Origin: Paenibacillus sp. BIC5C1
GTDB taxonomy: Bacteria > Bacillota > Bacilli > Paenibacillales > Paenibacillaceae
Length of the DNA: 64,000 nucleotides
Assembly: GCF_032399705.1 (NCBI RefSeq)
Contig: NZ_CP135922.1
Span: 6,262,001 to 6,326,000 of the forward strand
Direction: 5' to 3'
Part shown: one piece after another, positions 1-10,456 of the stretch
Position numbering within the stretch: position 1 is the stretch's first letter
Layout of the letters: every line of letters begins with the position of its first letter
Translations under genes and position numbers: made by a program
Notes under the pieces: model-generated
The model's database searches: none
What the model was told of the DNA's origin: nothing
Seen by the model: only the letters and a program-made list of their open reading frames with translations

Positions 1-16
1 CAAACTCTCCAATAAA
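1..16 (-). rRNA. 16S rRNA gene, extreme 5' end (cut by window edge)
   Basis: Read on the minus strand, the first bases give TTTATTGGAGAGTTTG, the highly conserved 5' terminus of bacillal 16S rRNA. The rest of the gene lies outside the window to the left. Upstream on the same strand come a leader with an antitermination-type box and a consensus-like promoter, as expected for an rRNA operon. Only about 16 bases are visible, so the call rests on that motif plus its context. Confidence 0.85.
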
Positions 17-188
17 GATGAATTTCAGCAGCGTGGTTAGACGCTATGAAAATCATCGGTGGTATTGAAAAGAGCGATAAGCTCATTTTGAAACTGACGA
101 TTCATTACGAATCAAAAGTTACTATCCATTTGTTCAGTTTTCAAGGAACTTGTTGTCCGTTTGTGTTAATGCTTGTCAACCGGACAGG
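17..188 (-). promoter_or_regulatory. rrn operon leader with boxA-like antitermination element
   Basis: This is the stretch of about 170 nt between the rrn promoter and the 16S 5' end. The minus-strand read of 131-150 (AGTTCCTTGAAAACTGAACA) has the CTTGAAAACTG core typical of Bacillus-group rRNA leaders and spacers. A second boxA-like GCTCTTTTCAA lies at about 62-73. An open frame on the other strand at 46-297 has no ribosome binding site and is explained by this leader. That these elements act in NusB/NusE antitermination is inference from family knowledge. Confidence 0.65.
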
Positions 189-194
189 AATCTT

Positions 195-224
195 ATCTTA
201 TCATGTTGACTCAATAACTGTCAA
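195..224 (-). promoter_or_regulatory. rrn promoter, proximal (P2-like)
   Basis: On the minus strand a perfect -35 TTGACA (219-224) and a -10 TAAGAT (195-200) are separated by 18 bp. They would start a transcript about 170-180 nt before the 16S 5' end. The perfect -35 and this position are typical of sigma-A rRNA promoters. Confidence 0.7.
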
Positions 225-285
225 CACTTTTTTTCGTCAGCGTTCAAAGCGTTTCGACAATCATTCGTTTGAGGCGACAAGAAAT

Positions 286-314
286 AATATATCATGATCT
301 AATTCATTTAGCAA
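286..314 (-). promoter_or_regulatory. possible distal rrn promoter (P1-like)
   Basis: On the minus strand TTGCTA (309-314) and TATATT (286-291) are 17 bp apart in a very AT-rich upstream region. Tandem promoters are common before rRNA operons. This is a pattern match only. Confidence 0.35.
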
Positions 315-762
315 GCACTTTTTAATAAGCTTTTTATAAATACTTTATAATCCACAACTCCCTCTAACTAAGGAGACTCTCAACCACATCAATCGACAGA
401 ATGAATGAATTCAGAAGGATCAACTCTAATTACATACAGATACTTCGGGTTACTGAACACATGAATTCTATTTACTAAAAATAGATGAGTACATCTACTT
501 GTGAACAAATAGTATTAGATAACCATTTAGAGGATACTTTTATATAAGAAGTGTCGTTCCCTACACTTTTGATGCAAGTGATCCAAACGCTCTATAATAA
601 GGTATATATAATATAGAAGAAGGAATGGTTATGATACACCCGCTCAAGTAGTCACAGACACAATACTCAACAGTATTAAATTCGGAATCCGTTCCCTACA
701 CACAATCGATTTCCTTTATATCAAGGATGCTCTGGTCAATAACCTATATGGGGTGAACGCAT
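315..762. other. AT-rich non-coding region between the rrn operon and the oxidoreductase gene
   Basis: No convincing gene is present. It holds a candidate plus-strand promoter (569-598), two copies of the 12-mer CGTTCCCTACAC (555-566 and 690-701), and a short AATACT/AGTATT inverted repeat (662-677). There is also a nine-codon open frame (625-651, including its stop) preceded by AGAAGGA inside the likely leader of the downstream gene. Confidence 0.5.
569..598 (+). promoter_or_regulatory. candidate sigma-A promoter for the molybdopterin oxidoreductase
   Basis: TTGATG (569-574) and a perfect TATAAT (593-598) are separated by 18 bp. Transcription would begin near 605 and leave a leader of about 158 nt before the start codon at 763. 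Confidence 0.45.
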
Positions 763-2115
763 ATGAAGCAATGGTTGAAGAACATTCGAAAGGGTTATGG
801 TAAAAAGCTCGTTTCCATTCATGCGTGGAATGCCTGGATTGTTGTCATCCTCGCTGTATCAGGTCTTATGTTGGTCGGTGGTTTCTGGCGTGAGTTACTC
901 GGGATCGGACGTGTATGGTTAAAGTGGCTACATATTGTCGTCGGGCTAGCTATGCTGGCACCTGTGGTGTATTACTTACTTTTAGCCGGAAAGCACTGGA
1001 AACAACTTCGTAATCGGCCTTGGCAGAGAGCAAATACAATTGTTGTTCTTGCACTGCTGGTAGGATGGCTATTGTCAGGAATTGTGTTATGGCAGTTCAA
1101 GCTCGCTGGGCCGAGATGGTCGAATGCGGCACTTCTTGTTCATGATTTGCTGACTTGGGTTGGCCTGCCTTATATTATCTACCACTCCATCACGCGAACG
1201 AAATGGTTAAAAGATCCTGCACGCCGTGCAGTAAAAGCAACGACAGTTGTAGCAGAGGGTAGAAATATAGTGCATCCAACTGATGCTCCTGATGAAAATA
1301 CGACGCCAGCAGCGGTCGTTTCTACCGAATCTATACGTACCATTAGGGAGAGTCCTCTCCATCAAGCTGAGAAACCTCAACCCGTGTATACACGGCGGGC
1401 ATTTATTCGGTCTGCTGTAGGAGTGGGGCTAGCTGTGACTTTGGGGCCTACTTTTATATCATGGGTTGGACGAAACCTCAACATAGACAACAGTATAGAT
1501 AGCATGCTGGAGAACGACCCCAATCACATGGTGCCCTTACCACAAGCACTGCCAGCTTCCTCACCTCCCGTTGGAGGCGGAGCTGAAGGTCATTTTCGCG
1601 TATACACTGTAACACCGATACCTTCCTTTTCCAATTCAAACTGGTCATTCCGGATTGATGGGCTTGTTGAACACGCACAAGTATGGAACTGGGAGCAATT
1701 TGTGAAGCTCGCACGTACCGTTCAGGTCAGTGACTTTCACTGCGTAACAGGCTGGTCTGTTTATAAAAACACTTGGGAAGGCATATCTCTTAAGCAACTA
1801 TTGACCCAAGCCGGAGTAAAACCCGAAGCGCAAAGCGTAAAATTCTACTCAGGAGACGGTGTATATACGGATGCTATTACGATGGATCAGGCACAAATGG
1901 AGGATATTATGGTAGCTGTCATGCATGATGGCAAACCGATTCCAGCGGATCTGGGCGGCCCGGTACGATTGGTGATTCCCCAGATGTATGCCTATAAGTC
2001 CGTCAAGTGGCTGAATCGTATTGAACTGATCGACAGCGAACATATCGGCTACTGGGAAGAACGAGGTTACGACAAGGATGCATGGCTTACTGGTTCTAAT
2101 CAGGCGCGTTCCTGA
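763..2115 (+). CDS. membrane heme-b/molybdopterin oxidoreductase (sulfite-oxidase/MsrP-like, fused)
   Basis: This 450-residue protein joins two modules. Residues 18-145 form about four membrane helices carrying His20, His57, His127 and His141, possible heme-b ligands as in DUF4405/cytochrome-b561-type proteins. After a hydrophilic linker comes a twin-arginine-like TRRAFIRS motif (Arg211-Arg212) with a hydrophobic stretch. The C-terminal part (about 275-445) is an oxidoreductase molybdopterin-binding domain of the sulfite oxidase/YedY family; Cys327 in FHCVTGWS is the expected Mo ligand. The start is supported by GGGGTGA six bases upstream. In E. coli the equivalents, MsrP (Moco) and MsrQ (heme membrane partner), are separate proteins, so this looks like a single-chain version that passes quinone electrons to an extracytoplasmic Moco site. 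The substrate, perhaps methionine sulfoxide, is inference. The gene stands alone. Confidence 0.85.
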   Translation: MKQWLKNIRKGYGKKLVSIHAWNAWIVVILAVSGLMLVGGFWRELLGIGRVWLKWLHIVVGLAMLAPVVYYLLLAGKHWKQLRNRPWQRANTIVVLALLVGWLLSGIVLWQFKLAGPRWSNAALLVHDLLTWVGLPYIIYHSITRTKWLKDPARRAVKATTVVAEGRNIVHPTDAPDENTTPAAVVSTESIRTIRESPLHQAEKPQPVYTRRAFIRSAVGVGLAVTLGPTFISWVGRNLNIDNSIDSMLENDPNHMVPLPQALPASSPPVGGGAEGHFRVYTVTPIPSFSNSNWSFRIDGLVEHAQVWNWEQFVKLARTVQVSDFHCVTGWSVYKNTWEGISLKQLLTQAGVKPEAQSVKFYSGDGVYTDAITMDQAQMEDIMVAVMHDGKPIPADLGGPVRLVIPQMYAYKSVKWLNRIELIDSEHIGYWEERGYDKDAWLTGSNQARS

Positions 2116-2161
2116 TTCGTTACTGGCGATATACAGTTGAGCTTAAATAAATGTGCAAACC

Positions 2162-2201
2162 AAAGACCCCCGTTCCACTTATTCGTGGTACAGGGGTCTT
2201 T
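2162..2201. terminator. bidirectional terminator between oxidoreductase gene and ligA
   Basis: AAAGACCCC pairs with GGGGTCTTT, and an inner GTTCCAC/GTGGTAC arm extends the stem. A/T tracts flank both sides, so it can stop the two converging transcripts. Confidence 0.8.
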
Positions 2202-2265
2202 AAATTATCTATTACTTATGCAAGTTACGTCGCGATTTATTCAAAGCCTACTCCACATTAAGGAT

Positions 2266-4317
<2,052 letters not shown>

Positions 4318-4324
4318 CTATGTA

Positions 4325-4358
4325 GAACGAACGTTAGAGAAAGCTCTACGTTCGTTCA
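4325..4358. repeat. inverted repeat in the pcrA-ligA gap
   Basis: GAACGAACGTTAGAG and CTCTACGTTCGTTC form a long stem with one bulge and a short loop. No U-tract follows on the minus strand, so it looks more like an mRNA processing or stability hairpin than a terminator. Confidence 0.6.
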
Positions 4359-4365
4359 TGAATGT

Positions 4366-6729
4366 CTATTCCACTTTGGTGATCGGGGCAAAGCCTGCAA
4401 GCAGACGTTTTAGTCCAACTGGGGCAGGGAATGCGATCTGAAGCTCTGTGTCATTACCTGTGCCTTTCACCCCAACAATGGTACCTGTTCCCCATTTGCC
4501 ATGTTGTACTTTATCTCCGGCTTTGAATCCGTCAGAACCAGCTCCGGCAGCGGCCGGTTTAGATGCCGACGACGGGGCAGGTGTGCTGGATGTACTGGAC
4601 GAAGTACTCATAGTAACCCGTGAGGAAGTAACTGACGAAGCGGAAGAACCGCTTTGGCTCTGACGATCAAACAGCTTGCTTGCTCCGCCACCAAAGTTGC
4701 TCCCTCCACTGGCCCCAAGTCCACGACCACCATATGATCCTCCTGCGCTGCTACCACGACGGTAGCGGTCACGAGCGATGGAAGTATCTTCTTTTAGCTC
4801 ATCCGGAATTTCATCCAGGAAGCGTGAAGGCGGGTTCGCCGTTGTACGTCCGAACAAGGTACGCATTTGCGCGCAAGACAGGAAGAGTTGTTCTTCCGCA
4901 CGCGTAATGCCCACATAAGCCAGTCTGCGTTCTTCCTCCAACTCCTCGTTATCCATAAAGGCCCGGCTGTGCGGGAAAACACCTTCCTCCATACCAACGA
5001 TAAAGACGACGGGGAATTCCAGACCTTTGGCACTGTGCATCGTCATCAGGGTAACTGCATCACTCTGATCCTCTTCATCATCGTTCATGCTGTCGATATC
5101 CGCGATCAGTGCGAGATCAGTGAGGAACGAAACGAGCGTTTTGTCTTCATTATTTTTCTCGAATTCCATGGTAACGGACAGGAACTCATCTATGTTCTCG
5201 AGCCGTGCACGGGATTCGAGTGTGTTTTCATTTTGCATCTCAAGTCGGTACTGGCTCATCTCGAGAATTTTCTCGGTCAGTTCGGTCACAGACAGATACT
5301 CTACCATCTGATGCAGCGCGGCGATCATATCATAGAACTCCACCAGCGCATTCCGCGTTCGACCAGCAAAACCGAGATCGTCTACGACCTGAAGCACACG
5401 GTATATCGATATCCCCCGTTCTCCTGCCGCAGCTGCCAGCTTCGCTACCGTTGTATCACCAATGCTACGTTTTGGTACATTAATAATCCGGGTCAGGCTG
5501 ATGTCATCATCCGGGTTGGAAAGCAGGCGCAGATACGCCAGAATGTCCTTGATCTCTTTACGATCATAGAACTTGATGCCGCCAACGATCTGATACGGAA
5601 TATCAGACTTGATCAAAATTTCCTCTATAACCCGGGACTGGGCATTGGTACGGTACAAAATAGCGTGATTCTGATAGGATTTGCCGTTCTTCACATTTTT
5701 ACTAATCTCCGAAGTTACAAAATACCCCTCATCATGTTCGGAATCCGCACGGTACACCTTGATTTTTGAGCCACCCTCTTTGTCCGTCCACAGTTTCTTC
5801 GGTTTGCGTCCAGTATTCAGGCCGATTACCTCATTCGCTGCATTCAGGATATTCGAAGTGGAACGATAGTTTTGCTCCAGCAAAATCGTATTGGCTTCAG
5901 GGTAGTCTTTCTCGAAATTCAGGATGTTGCTGATATCCGCTCCACGCCAGCGATAGATTGATTGGTCACTATCCCCTACGACGCAAATGCGGTGATGACT
6001 GTCAGCAAGCATGCGGCACAGCATGTACTGCGCACGGTTGGTATCCTGATACTCATCCACGTGAATGTACTGGAATTTCTTTTGGTAAAAGTCGAGAACT
6101 TCCGGCACTTCTTTGAAAAGTTGAATAGTCGCCATGATGAGATCGTCAAAGTCGAGCGAGTTGTTGGCTCTGAGCCGTTTTTGGTACATCTTATATACCT
6201 TCGCCACAATGCCTTCGAAATAATCAGCGGCCTGCTTCTCATATTGCTCCGGACTGATCAATTCATTCTTCGCGGTGCTCATCATCGACTGAACGGCTTT
6301 TGGTTCAAATTTCTTGGTGTCGATGTTCTGGTCTTTCATACAACTACGAATGACAGATAATTGGTCAGATGAGTCCAAAATGCTGAAATTGGAGGTGAAT
6401 CCAATGCGTTCAATGTCACGGCGCAAAATACGCACGCACATGGAGTGGAACGTTGATACCCAGATGTCACGACCCTGAGAGCCGCCAACCAGTTGAGAGA
6501 CCCGGTCTTGCATCTCGCGTGCTGCTTTGTTCGTAAACGTAATAGCCAAAATGCCCCACGGGGGTGCTTTTCGTGTTGCAATAAGATAGGCAATCCGGTG
6601 TGTGAGCACCCGGGTTTTACCACTGCCCGCTCCGGCCATTATCAATAATGGTCCATCCGTCGCCTCGACGGCTTGCCGTTGGGGGGTGTTAAGCCGTGCA
6701 ACGGCATCATGTATATTTACAGGTTGCAT
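4366..6729 (-). CDS. pcrA: ATP-dependent DNA helicase PcrA (UvrD/Rep family)
   Basis: This 787-residue SF1A 3'-5' helicase acts in replication, repair and transcription-coupled processes. Visible motifs are Walker A GAGSGKTR at 33-40, the DEYQD Walker B, the QNYRS and VDEYQDTN regions, and the late helicase motif around [12 protein letters not shown]. After the helicase core a Gly/Ser-rich linker (about 655-730) leads to a C-terminal Tudor-like module ([17 protein letters not shown]) that in PcrA contacts RNA polymerase. The start has AAAGGAG upstream; overlapping GCATGCATGCATG gives alternative ATGs only out of frame. It is the middle gene of pcrB-pcrA-ligA. Symbol and function are secure. 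Confidence 0.97.
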   Translation of the reverse strand: MQPVNIHDAVARLNTPQRQAVEATDGPLLIMAGAGSGKTRVLTHRIAYLIATRKAPPWGILAITFTNKAAREMQDRVSQLVGGSQGRDIWVSTFHSMCVRILRRDIERIGFTSNFSILDSSDQLSVIRSCMKDQNIDTKKFEPKAVQSMMSTAKNELISPEQYEKQAADYFEGIVAKVYKMYQKRLRANNSLDFDDLIMATIQLFKEVPEVLDFYQKKFQYIHVDEYQDTNRAQYMLCRMLADSHHRICVVGDSDQSIYRWRGADISNILNFEKDYPEANTILLEQNYRSTSNILNAANEVIGLNTGRKPKKLWTDKEGGSKIKVYRADSEHDEGYFVTSEISKNVKNGKSYQNHAILYRTNAQSRVIEEILIKSDIPYQIVGGIKFYDRKEIKDILAYLRLLSNPDDDISLTRIINVPKRSIGDTTVAKLAAAAGERGISIYRVLQVVDDLGFAGRTRNALVEFYDMIAALHQMVEYLSVTELTEKILEMSQYRLEMQNENTLESRARLENIDEFLSVTMEFEKNNEDKTLVSFLTDLALIADIDSMNDDEEDQSDAVTLMTMHSAKGLEFPVVFIVGMEEGVFPHSRAFMDNEELEEERRLAYVGITRAEEQLFLSCAQMRTLFGRTTANPPSRFLDEIPDELKEDTSIARDRYRRGSSAGGSYGGRGLGASGGSNFGGGASKLFDRQSQSGSSASSVTSSRVTMSTSSSTSSTPAPSSASKPAAAGAGSDGFKAGDKVQHGKWGTGTIVGVKGTGNDTELQIAFPAPVGLKRLLAGFAPITKVE

Positions 6730-7025
6730 GCATGCATGCTCCTTTCATTGGTTGAAATATAAAGTCTAATTCAGAGGTTACACTAGGACTCCGATTGCAG
6801 AACCGTCCTTCGATCGCTGTTATCCCCAGATTTTTTTGATTCCCTTCTCCAAAGGGAAAATCCGGTGATAAAGGCGAACACTTCGTTTCTCCAGATCGAT
6901 TCCGCCTTCTCCATTTTAGTGTAAAAGATAATTAATCCTTATAAAAGCTGTTCTATAATAGCAAAGCCAAAGTTCTATTTTAACAGATCAAGAGGGGAAA
7001 TTGGGGGAATGGTAAACTAAACCGA
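6730..7025. other. pcrB-pcrA intergenic region
   Basis: There is no gene here. The stretch is AT-rich toward pcrB and could hold a second promoter for pcrA, but no clear -35/-10 pair was found. CGAACACTTCGTTTC near 6873 resembles a LexA half-site pair with one base too many in the spacer. No terminator hairpin follows pcrB. Confidence 0.4.
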
Positions 7026-7721
7026 TTAAACGGATTGTTTCACAGCCTGGACCGTCTCCAATGCCTTGTGCAAATCACTGTACACAATATTGCCAACCAC
7101 TACGGTGTCTGCGACCTGTGAAGCTTGTCCAGCTTTCTCCGGACTATCAATCCCGCCGCCGTAGATAAGATGCGCCTTGGTGAGTTGTCTGTGTGTCTCT
7201 CCAACGAGCTCCATATCTCCAAACGTACCGCTATACTCCAAGTATACGATAGGCAGGTTCAGCAGACGTTCCGCAGCCTGGGCGTAAGCAACCGCAGCAT
7301 CCGTCGTCAACTCCGTATCCGCTCCGGTCATTCGGGCAACAGTGGAGTCGGCATTGAGGACAATATAGCCTTCTGCAATAAGCAGATCCCATGGGATCAA
7401 ATAACCGTAACGCTCGATGGCTTGCTGGTGCTGTCCGATCATCCATTTGCTATCCGTTGCATTCAGCACCATCGGAATCAGATATCCGTCAAAACCGGGT
7501 ACAACTGCCTCCAGATCGGATACTTCCAGCACACAGGGCAGCTCGTAGCGACGTACTCTGGACATCAGGTCCACCGTGTTGTCATAGGTAATTCCCGAAG
7601 ACCCGCCAACAATAATGGCATCAGTTCCCGACATGCAGATCAGGTCGAGTGCTTCATCCGTTATTTCCCGGTCCGGGTCTAGCTTAAATACATGTCTCCA
7701 CTGCTTAATCATGTCTATCAA
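7026..7721 (-). CDS. pcrB: heptaprenylglyceryl phosphate synthase PcrB
   Basis: This 231-residue TIM-barrel prenyltransferase of the GGGP synthase family joins heptaprenyl diphosphate to sn-glycerol-1-phosphate, giving an archaeal-type ether lipid precursor in Bacillales. Visible family features are FKLDPDR near the N-terminus, the IIVGGSSG strand, YLEYSGT (about 165-171), and the C-terminal phosphate-binding loops YGGGID and VVVGN. The start is a TTG at 7721, chosen because TCCTCC at 7729-7734 (GGAGGA on the coding strand) lies 7 nt upstream; the next in-frame ATG, three codons later, would be too far. It heads the pcrB-pcrA-ligA unit. Confidence 0.95.
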   Translation of the reverse strand: MIDMIKQWRHVFKLDPDREITDEALDLICMSGTDAIIVGGSSGITYDNTVDLMSRVRRYELPCVLEVSDLEAVVPGFDGYLIPMVLNATDSKWMIGQHQQAIERYGYLIPWDLLIAEGYIVLNADSTVARMTGADTELTTDAAVAYAQAAERLLNLPIVYLEYSGTFGDMELVGETHRQLTKAHLIYGGGIDSPEKAGQASQVADTVVVGNIVYSDLHKALETVQAVKQSV

Positions 7722-7882
7722 CGAACATTCCTCCAGAGGTTCTTCTGTATCCTAAAAAGCTTGTAAACTAAGTCTAAGTCAGCAGGGAGTGAGTGTCAAT
7801 GTTCGTATAAAAAGGGGAACAAAAAATCACAGACTTTTCCCTGGAATTGCAGGAGAAGCCTGTAATTTAAGATGATAGGGAT

Positions 7883-7993
7883 GTGAAGGCTACAGAATTT
7901 AAGCCAGCACCTGGTGCCACTGCGAACATCAATATCTTGAGTAAGGTTGGATCGCAAGTCACAAGTAGGAACACTGCATCCTTTGAGTCATAA
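7883..7993 (+). CDS. possible 36-residue peptide, unknown
   Basis: An open frame starts with GTG after an in-frame TAA and encodes a hydrophilic peptide (begins VKATEFKPAPGATAN, ends TASFES). A weak GATAGGGA lies just before it. It sits in the 280-bp gap between two leftward genes and points the other way. A hairpin AATTGCAGG/CCTGTAATT (7845-7867) precedes it. It could be a gene remnant or chance; nothing in it is recognised. Confidence 0.2.
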   Translation: MKATEFKPAPGATANINILSKVGSQVTSRNTASFES

Positions 7994-8001
7994 TTTAATA
8001 C

Positions 8002-8877
8002 TCAAGGCTTCCAGGCAAAACGTGAGTTCATCTCATCCAGTTCCTGCTCGGTCAATACATCCGAATACACACCGTACACGCCCCATTTCTCATAGTTCGC
8101 TACCTGGTCGGTGTCATTAATGGTATGCACATAGGTGACGGCTCCTGCCTGCTTCAGCTTGGCGACGAAATTCTGGTTTACTTTATATTCCGGCATGGTT
8201 ACGGCATCGATATCATTTTTTTGTACAAAATCAACCACCTGGGCTTCAGTATCCTGCGTAGCATAAAGGGTATAGATAATAGAAGGAAAATCGTAGATTT
8301 CTTTCACGGTTTCGAGCATCGGCTCGTTATAGATCTGTACTACAACCCGATTAAGAATTGAAGGGTCATGTTTCTTGGCTGCGTCCACGAGTGATTTTAG
8401 CACCTGCTGAATATCCTCGTCCTTCTGTTCTTTGGTATCAGTCACGATATACATATCCGGGTACTTGGCCAATACATCCATAATGCCGTCGGCATCCATC
8501 GGTTGGTACATGCCCAGAATGGGCGTATTCATAAATTCATCATGCGTCAATGCCCCAGCCTGTTTGTCTTCGGGTAGCTCCTCGTCCTGTCCCAGCATTT
8601 TGCTCATGTTGGCGGTCCATTCATGTCTGGCTACTGCTTTACGGTCCGAGGTCAGCATAAAGTCAATCTCAAACACACGCGTGCCCTTCTCATAATTGGC
8701 AATCATCGCCTCATAGGCGTTCGTGTAAGGCTGCTCACGGATACTTCCCATGGCATGAGCAATCAGTCGATAGGCCGTAAACCCATCGTGCTGCTCCTCG
8801 CTCTGACTGTCATAGGCAAAAAAGAGTGTGCCCACGGTTACAATAAGTAGTGTAATGACGGCGGCAATTCGTTTCAT
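8002..8877 (-). CDS. glycerophosphodiester phosphodiesterase-like exported protein
   Basis: This 291-residue protein has an N-terminal signal anchor (residues 4-22, no lipobox cysteine) and a PI-PLC-like TIM barrel of the GDPD superfamily. The first motif reads IAHAMG where typical GDPDs have HRG; then come TNAYEA and FEIDFMLTSD with the usual metal-binding Glu and Asp, and a histidine in ARHEW. This matches an uncharacterised GDPD-like subgroup rather than GlpQ. It would act outside the membrane on a phosphodiester, perhaps a phospholipid or teichoic-acid-type glycerophosphodiester (inference). The start has AAGGATG upstream. It stands alone between pcrB and the polysaccharide operon. Confidence 0.75.
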   Translation of the reverse strand: MKRIAAVITLLIVTVGTLFFAYDSQSEEQHDGFTAYRLIAHAMGSIREQPYTNAYEAMIANYEKGTRVFEIDFMLTSDRKAVARHEWTANMSKMLGQDEELPEDKQAGALTHDEFMNTPILGMYQPMDADGIMDVLAKYPDMYIVTDTKEQKDEDIQQVLKSLVDAAKKHDPSILNRVVVQIYNEPMLETVKEIYDFPSIIYTLYATQDTEAQVVDFVQKNDIDAVTMPEYKVNQNFVAKLKQAGAVTYVHTINDTDQVANYEKWGVYGVYSDVLTEQELDEMNSRFAWKP

Positions 8878-9004
8878 ATGGCGTTCACATCCTTATAAGG
8901 GTGGTAGGAAAGAAAAAGAGTATGATTATCATGATATGACGAAGCATGTGCGGTTTTTCCTTTTTGATAGCTAACTACCCTGATTGGAGAGGTGTAAAAC
9001 AAAA

Positions 9005-9022
9005 AGCCGCCCGAAGGCGGCT
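9005..9022 (-). terminator. terminator of the rhamnose/polysaccharide operon
   Basis: On the minus strand AGCCGCC-TTCG-GGCGGCT is followed by TTTTTGTTTT: a seven-bp GC stem with a UUCG loop and a U-tract, just past the phosphotransferase gene. Confidence 0.92.
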
Positions 9023-9055
9023 GTTAAATGGTTGATCATTGGAATTGAGCGAAGA

Positions 9056-10456
9056 TTAATAAGCATTCTTGAGGCCATTTCGAATGGTCTCCCATATGAT
9101 TTTGATATCAAATAATAAGGACCAGTTTTCAATATAAAAGATATCCTGCTCAATCCGATCCTCGATCGACGTATCTCCTCTTAATCCTTTACTCTGCGCC
9201 AATCCCGTAATTCCCGGGCGAACATGATGTTTAATCATGTACTTCGGAATTTCATCCCGGAATTGATTCACGTAGTACGGGCGTTCTGGCCTTGGGCCAA
9301 CTACGCTCATGTGCCCCAGTAGAACATTGAAGAATTGAGGCAATTCATCCAGGCTGGTGCGTCTTATAAATGTACCGAAGGCCGTACGGCGCGGATCATT
9401 CTTCGTTGACCAACCTGTATCTATTGTGCCTTCTGGAATGACTTTCATGGAGCGAAATTTATACATCATGAAGTTGCGTCGGTTGAGCCCAACGCGTTCC
9501 TGTTTGAAAATTATAGGACCGGATGAAGTCAGTCGCACTCCCACAGCAACAACGAGCATCACCGGTGAGGTTAGCAGGATGGCGACGAGAGAGAACATAA
9601 TATCGAACACACGCTTCAACAGTCGGTTTACGGCCATATCTAACGGGATATCACGAACGTTAATCATCGGCATCCCTGCGAAGTTATCGAAATATGGTCG
9701 AGCTGGCAGGTAATCAAAAAAATCAGGAATGATTAGTGTCCGTACACCGGCTTGCTCACACACATTGATAATATGCGAATACTTATCATGAGCATCCAGA
9801 GGTAATGCCAGAATGACTTCGTCAACAAAATGAGTGGACAAAAACTCTTCCAGCTGGTCTATTCTACCGAGGATTGGTTTGTATTTCCCCTGTTCCGTCC
9901 GATCCCAACAATGAAAGTCATCAAAAAAACCGGTAACTTCATAACCCAGCTCAGGGTAATTCTGAAGTTTATCAAAGAATCTCTTGCCCAACGTACCTGC
10001 CCCGAGAATCACTACAAATTGGCGGTTAAAGCCTTTTTTACGAAAACGCCTTAACTGTAATTTAATAATATAACGGTAAATCAGTATAAATGTAACGTTC
10101 CCCATCATATAAAGGATCAAGTAAGTTCGGGAAACATTAACTTCTTTAAATATAAACATGAGACTCAATAACATAAAGAAGGCCACACCGTGAGATTGCA
10201 CGAGCCTCCATAGTTCGTCTGTGAAACGTTTCTTACGCTTGGGAGTGTATAAAGAGGACATTATGCCAACTGCAATCGCAAGCCCCCCATACACAAGACT
10301 CCATAACATATATTTTTCAATAGGTAATGGATGATGATGTGGCAATAAATCACTCTCGAACTTTAACCACCAGGCGAACAAGAACGAAAGCTGAATGACT
10401 CCAAAATCAGTAGCTATATACAATTGAGTCAGAAATCGCTGATTACGCCGAATCAT
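9056..10456 (-). CDS. polyprenyl-phosphate sugar-1-phosphate transferase (WbaP/WcaJ-type)
   Basis: This 466-residue membrane enzyme moves a sugar phosphate from a nucleotide sugar to undecaprenyl phosphate, the first step of repeat-unit assembly. The N-terminal half has about four helices (10-135). A Rossmann-like CoA-binding domain follows (VVILGAGTLGKR, about 147-260). The C-terminal catalytic part begins with a membrane segment near 285-305 and carries KRVFDI, FKQERVG, FRSM, SLDELPQF and GPRPERP. Its ATG overlaps the stop of the upstream glycosyltransferase (ATGA), so the two are translationally coupled, with GAGGTG as ribosome binding site. It is the last gene of the rhamnose operon. The sugar is not deducible. 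Confidence 0.92.
   Translation of the reverse strand: MIRRNQRFLTQLYIATDFGVIQLSFLFAWWLKFESDLLPHHHPLPIEKYMLWSLVYGGLAIAVGIMSSLYTPKRKKRFTDELWRLVQSHGVAFFMLLSLMFIFKEVNVSRTYLILYMMGNVTFILIYRYIIKLQLRRFRKKGFNRQFVVILGAGTLGKRFFDKLQNYPELGYEVTGFFDDFHCWDRTEQGKYKPILGRIDQLEEFLSTHFVDEVILALPLDAHDKYSHIINVCEQAGVRTLIIPDFFDYLPARPYFDNFAGMPMINVRDIPLDMAVNRLLKRVFDIMFSLVAILLTSPVMLVVAVGVRLTSSGPIIFKQERVGLNRRNFMMYKFRSMKVIPEGTIDTGWSTKNDPRRTAFGTFIRRTSLDELPQFFNVLLGHMSVVGPRPERPYYVNQFRDEIPKYMIKHHVRPGITGLAQSKGLRGDTSIEDRIEQDIFYIENWSLLFDIKIIWETIRNGLKNAY

Noticed and set aside
46-297. 83-codon plus-strand open frame at the left edge
   Set aside because: No ribosome binding site, no recognisable protein, and the stretch is explained by an rrn leader and promoter on the other strand.
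6873-6887. LexA-like CGAACACTTCGTTTC upstream of pcrA
   Set aside because: The half-sites are separated by five instead of four bases, and no promoter was found beside it.
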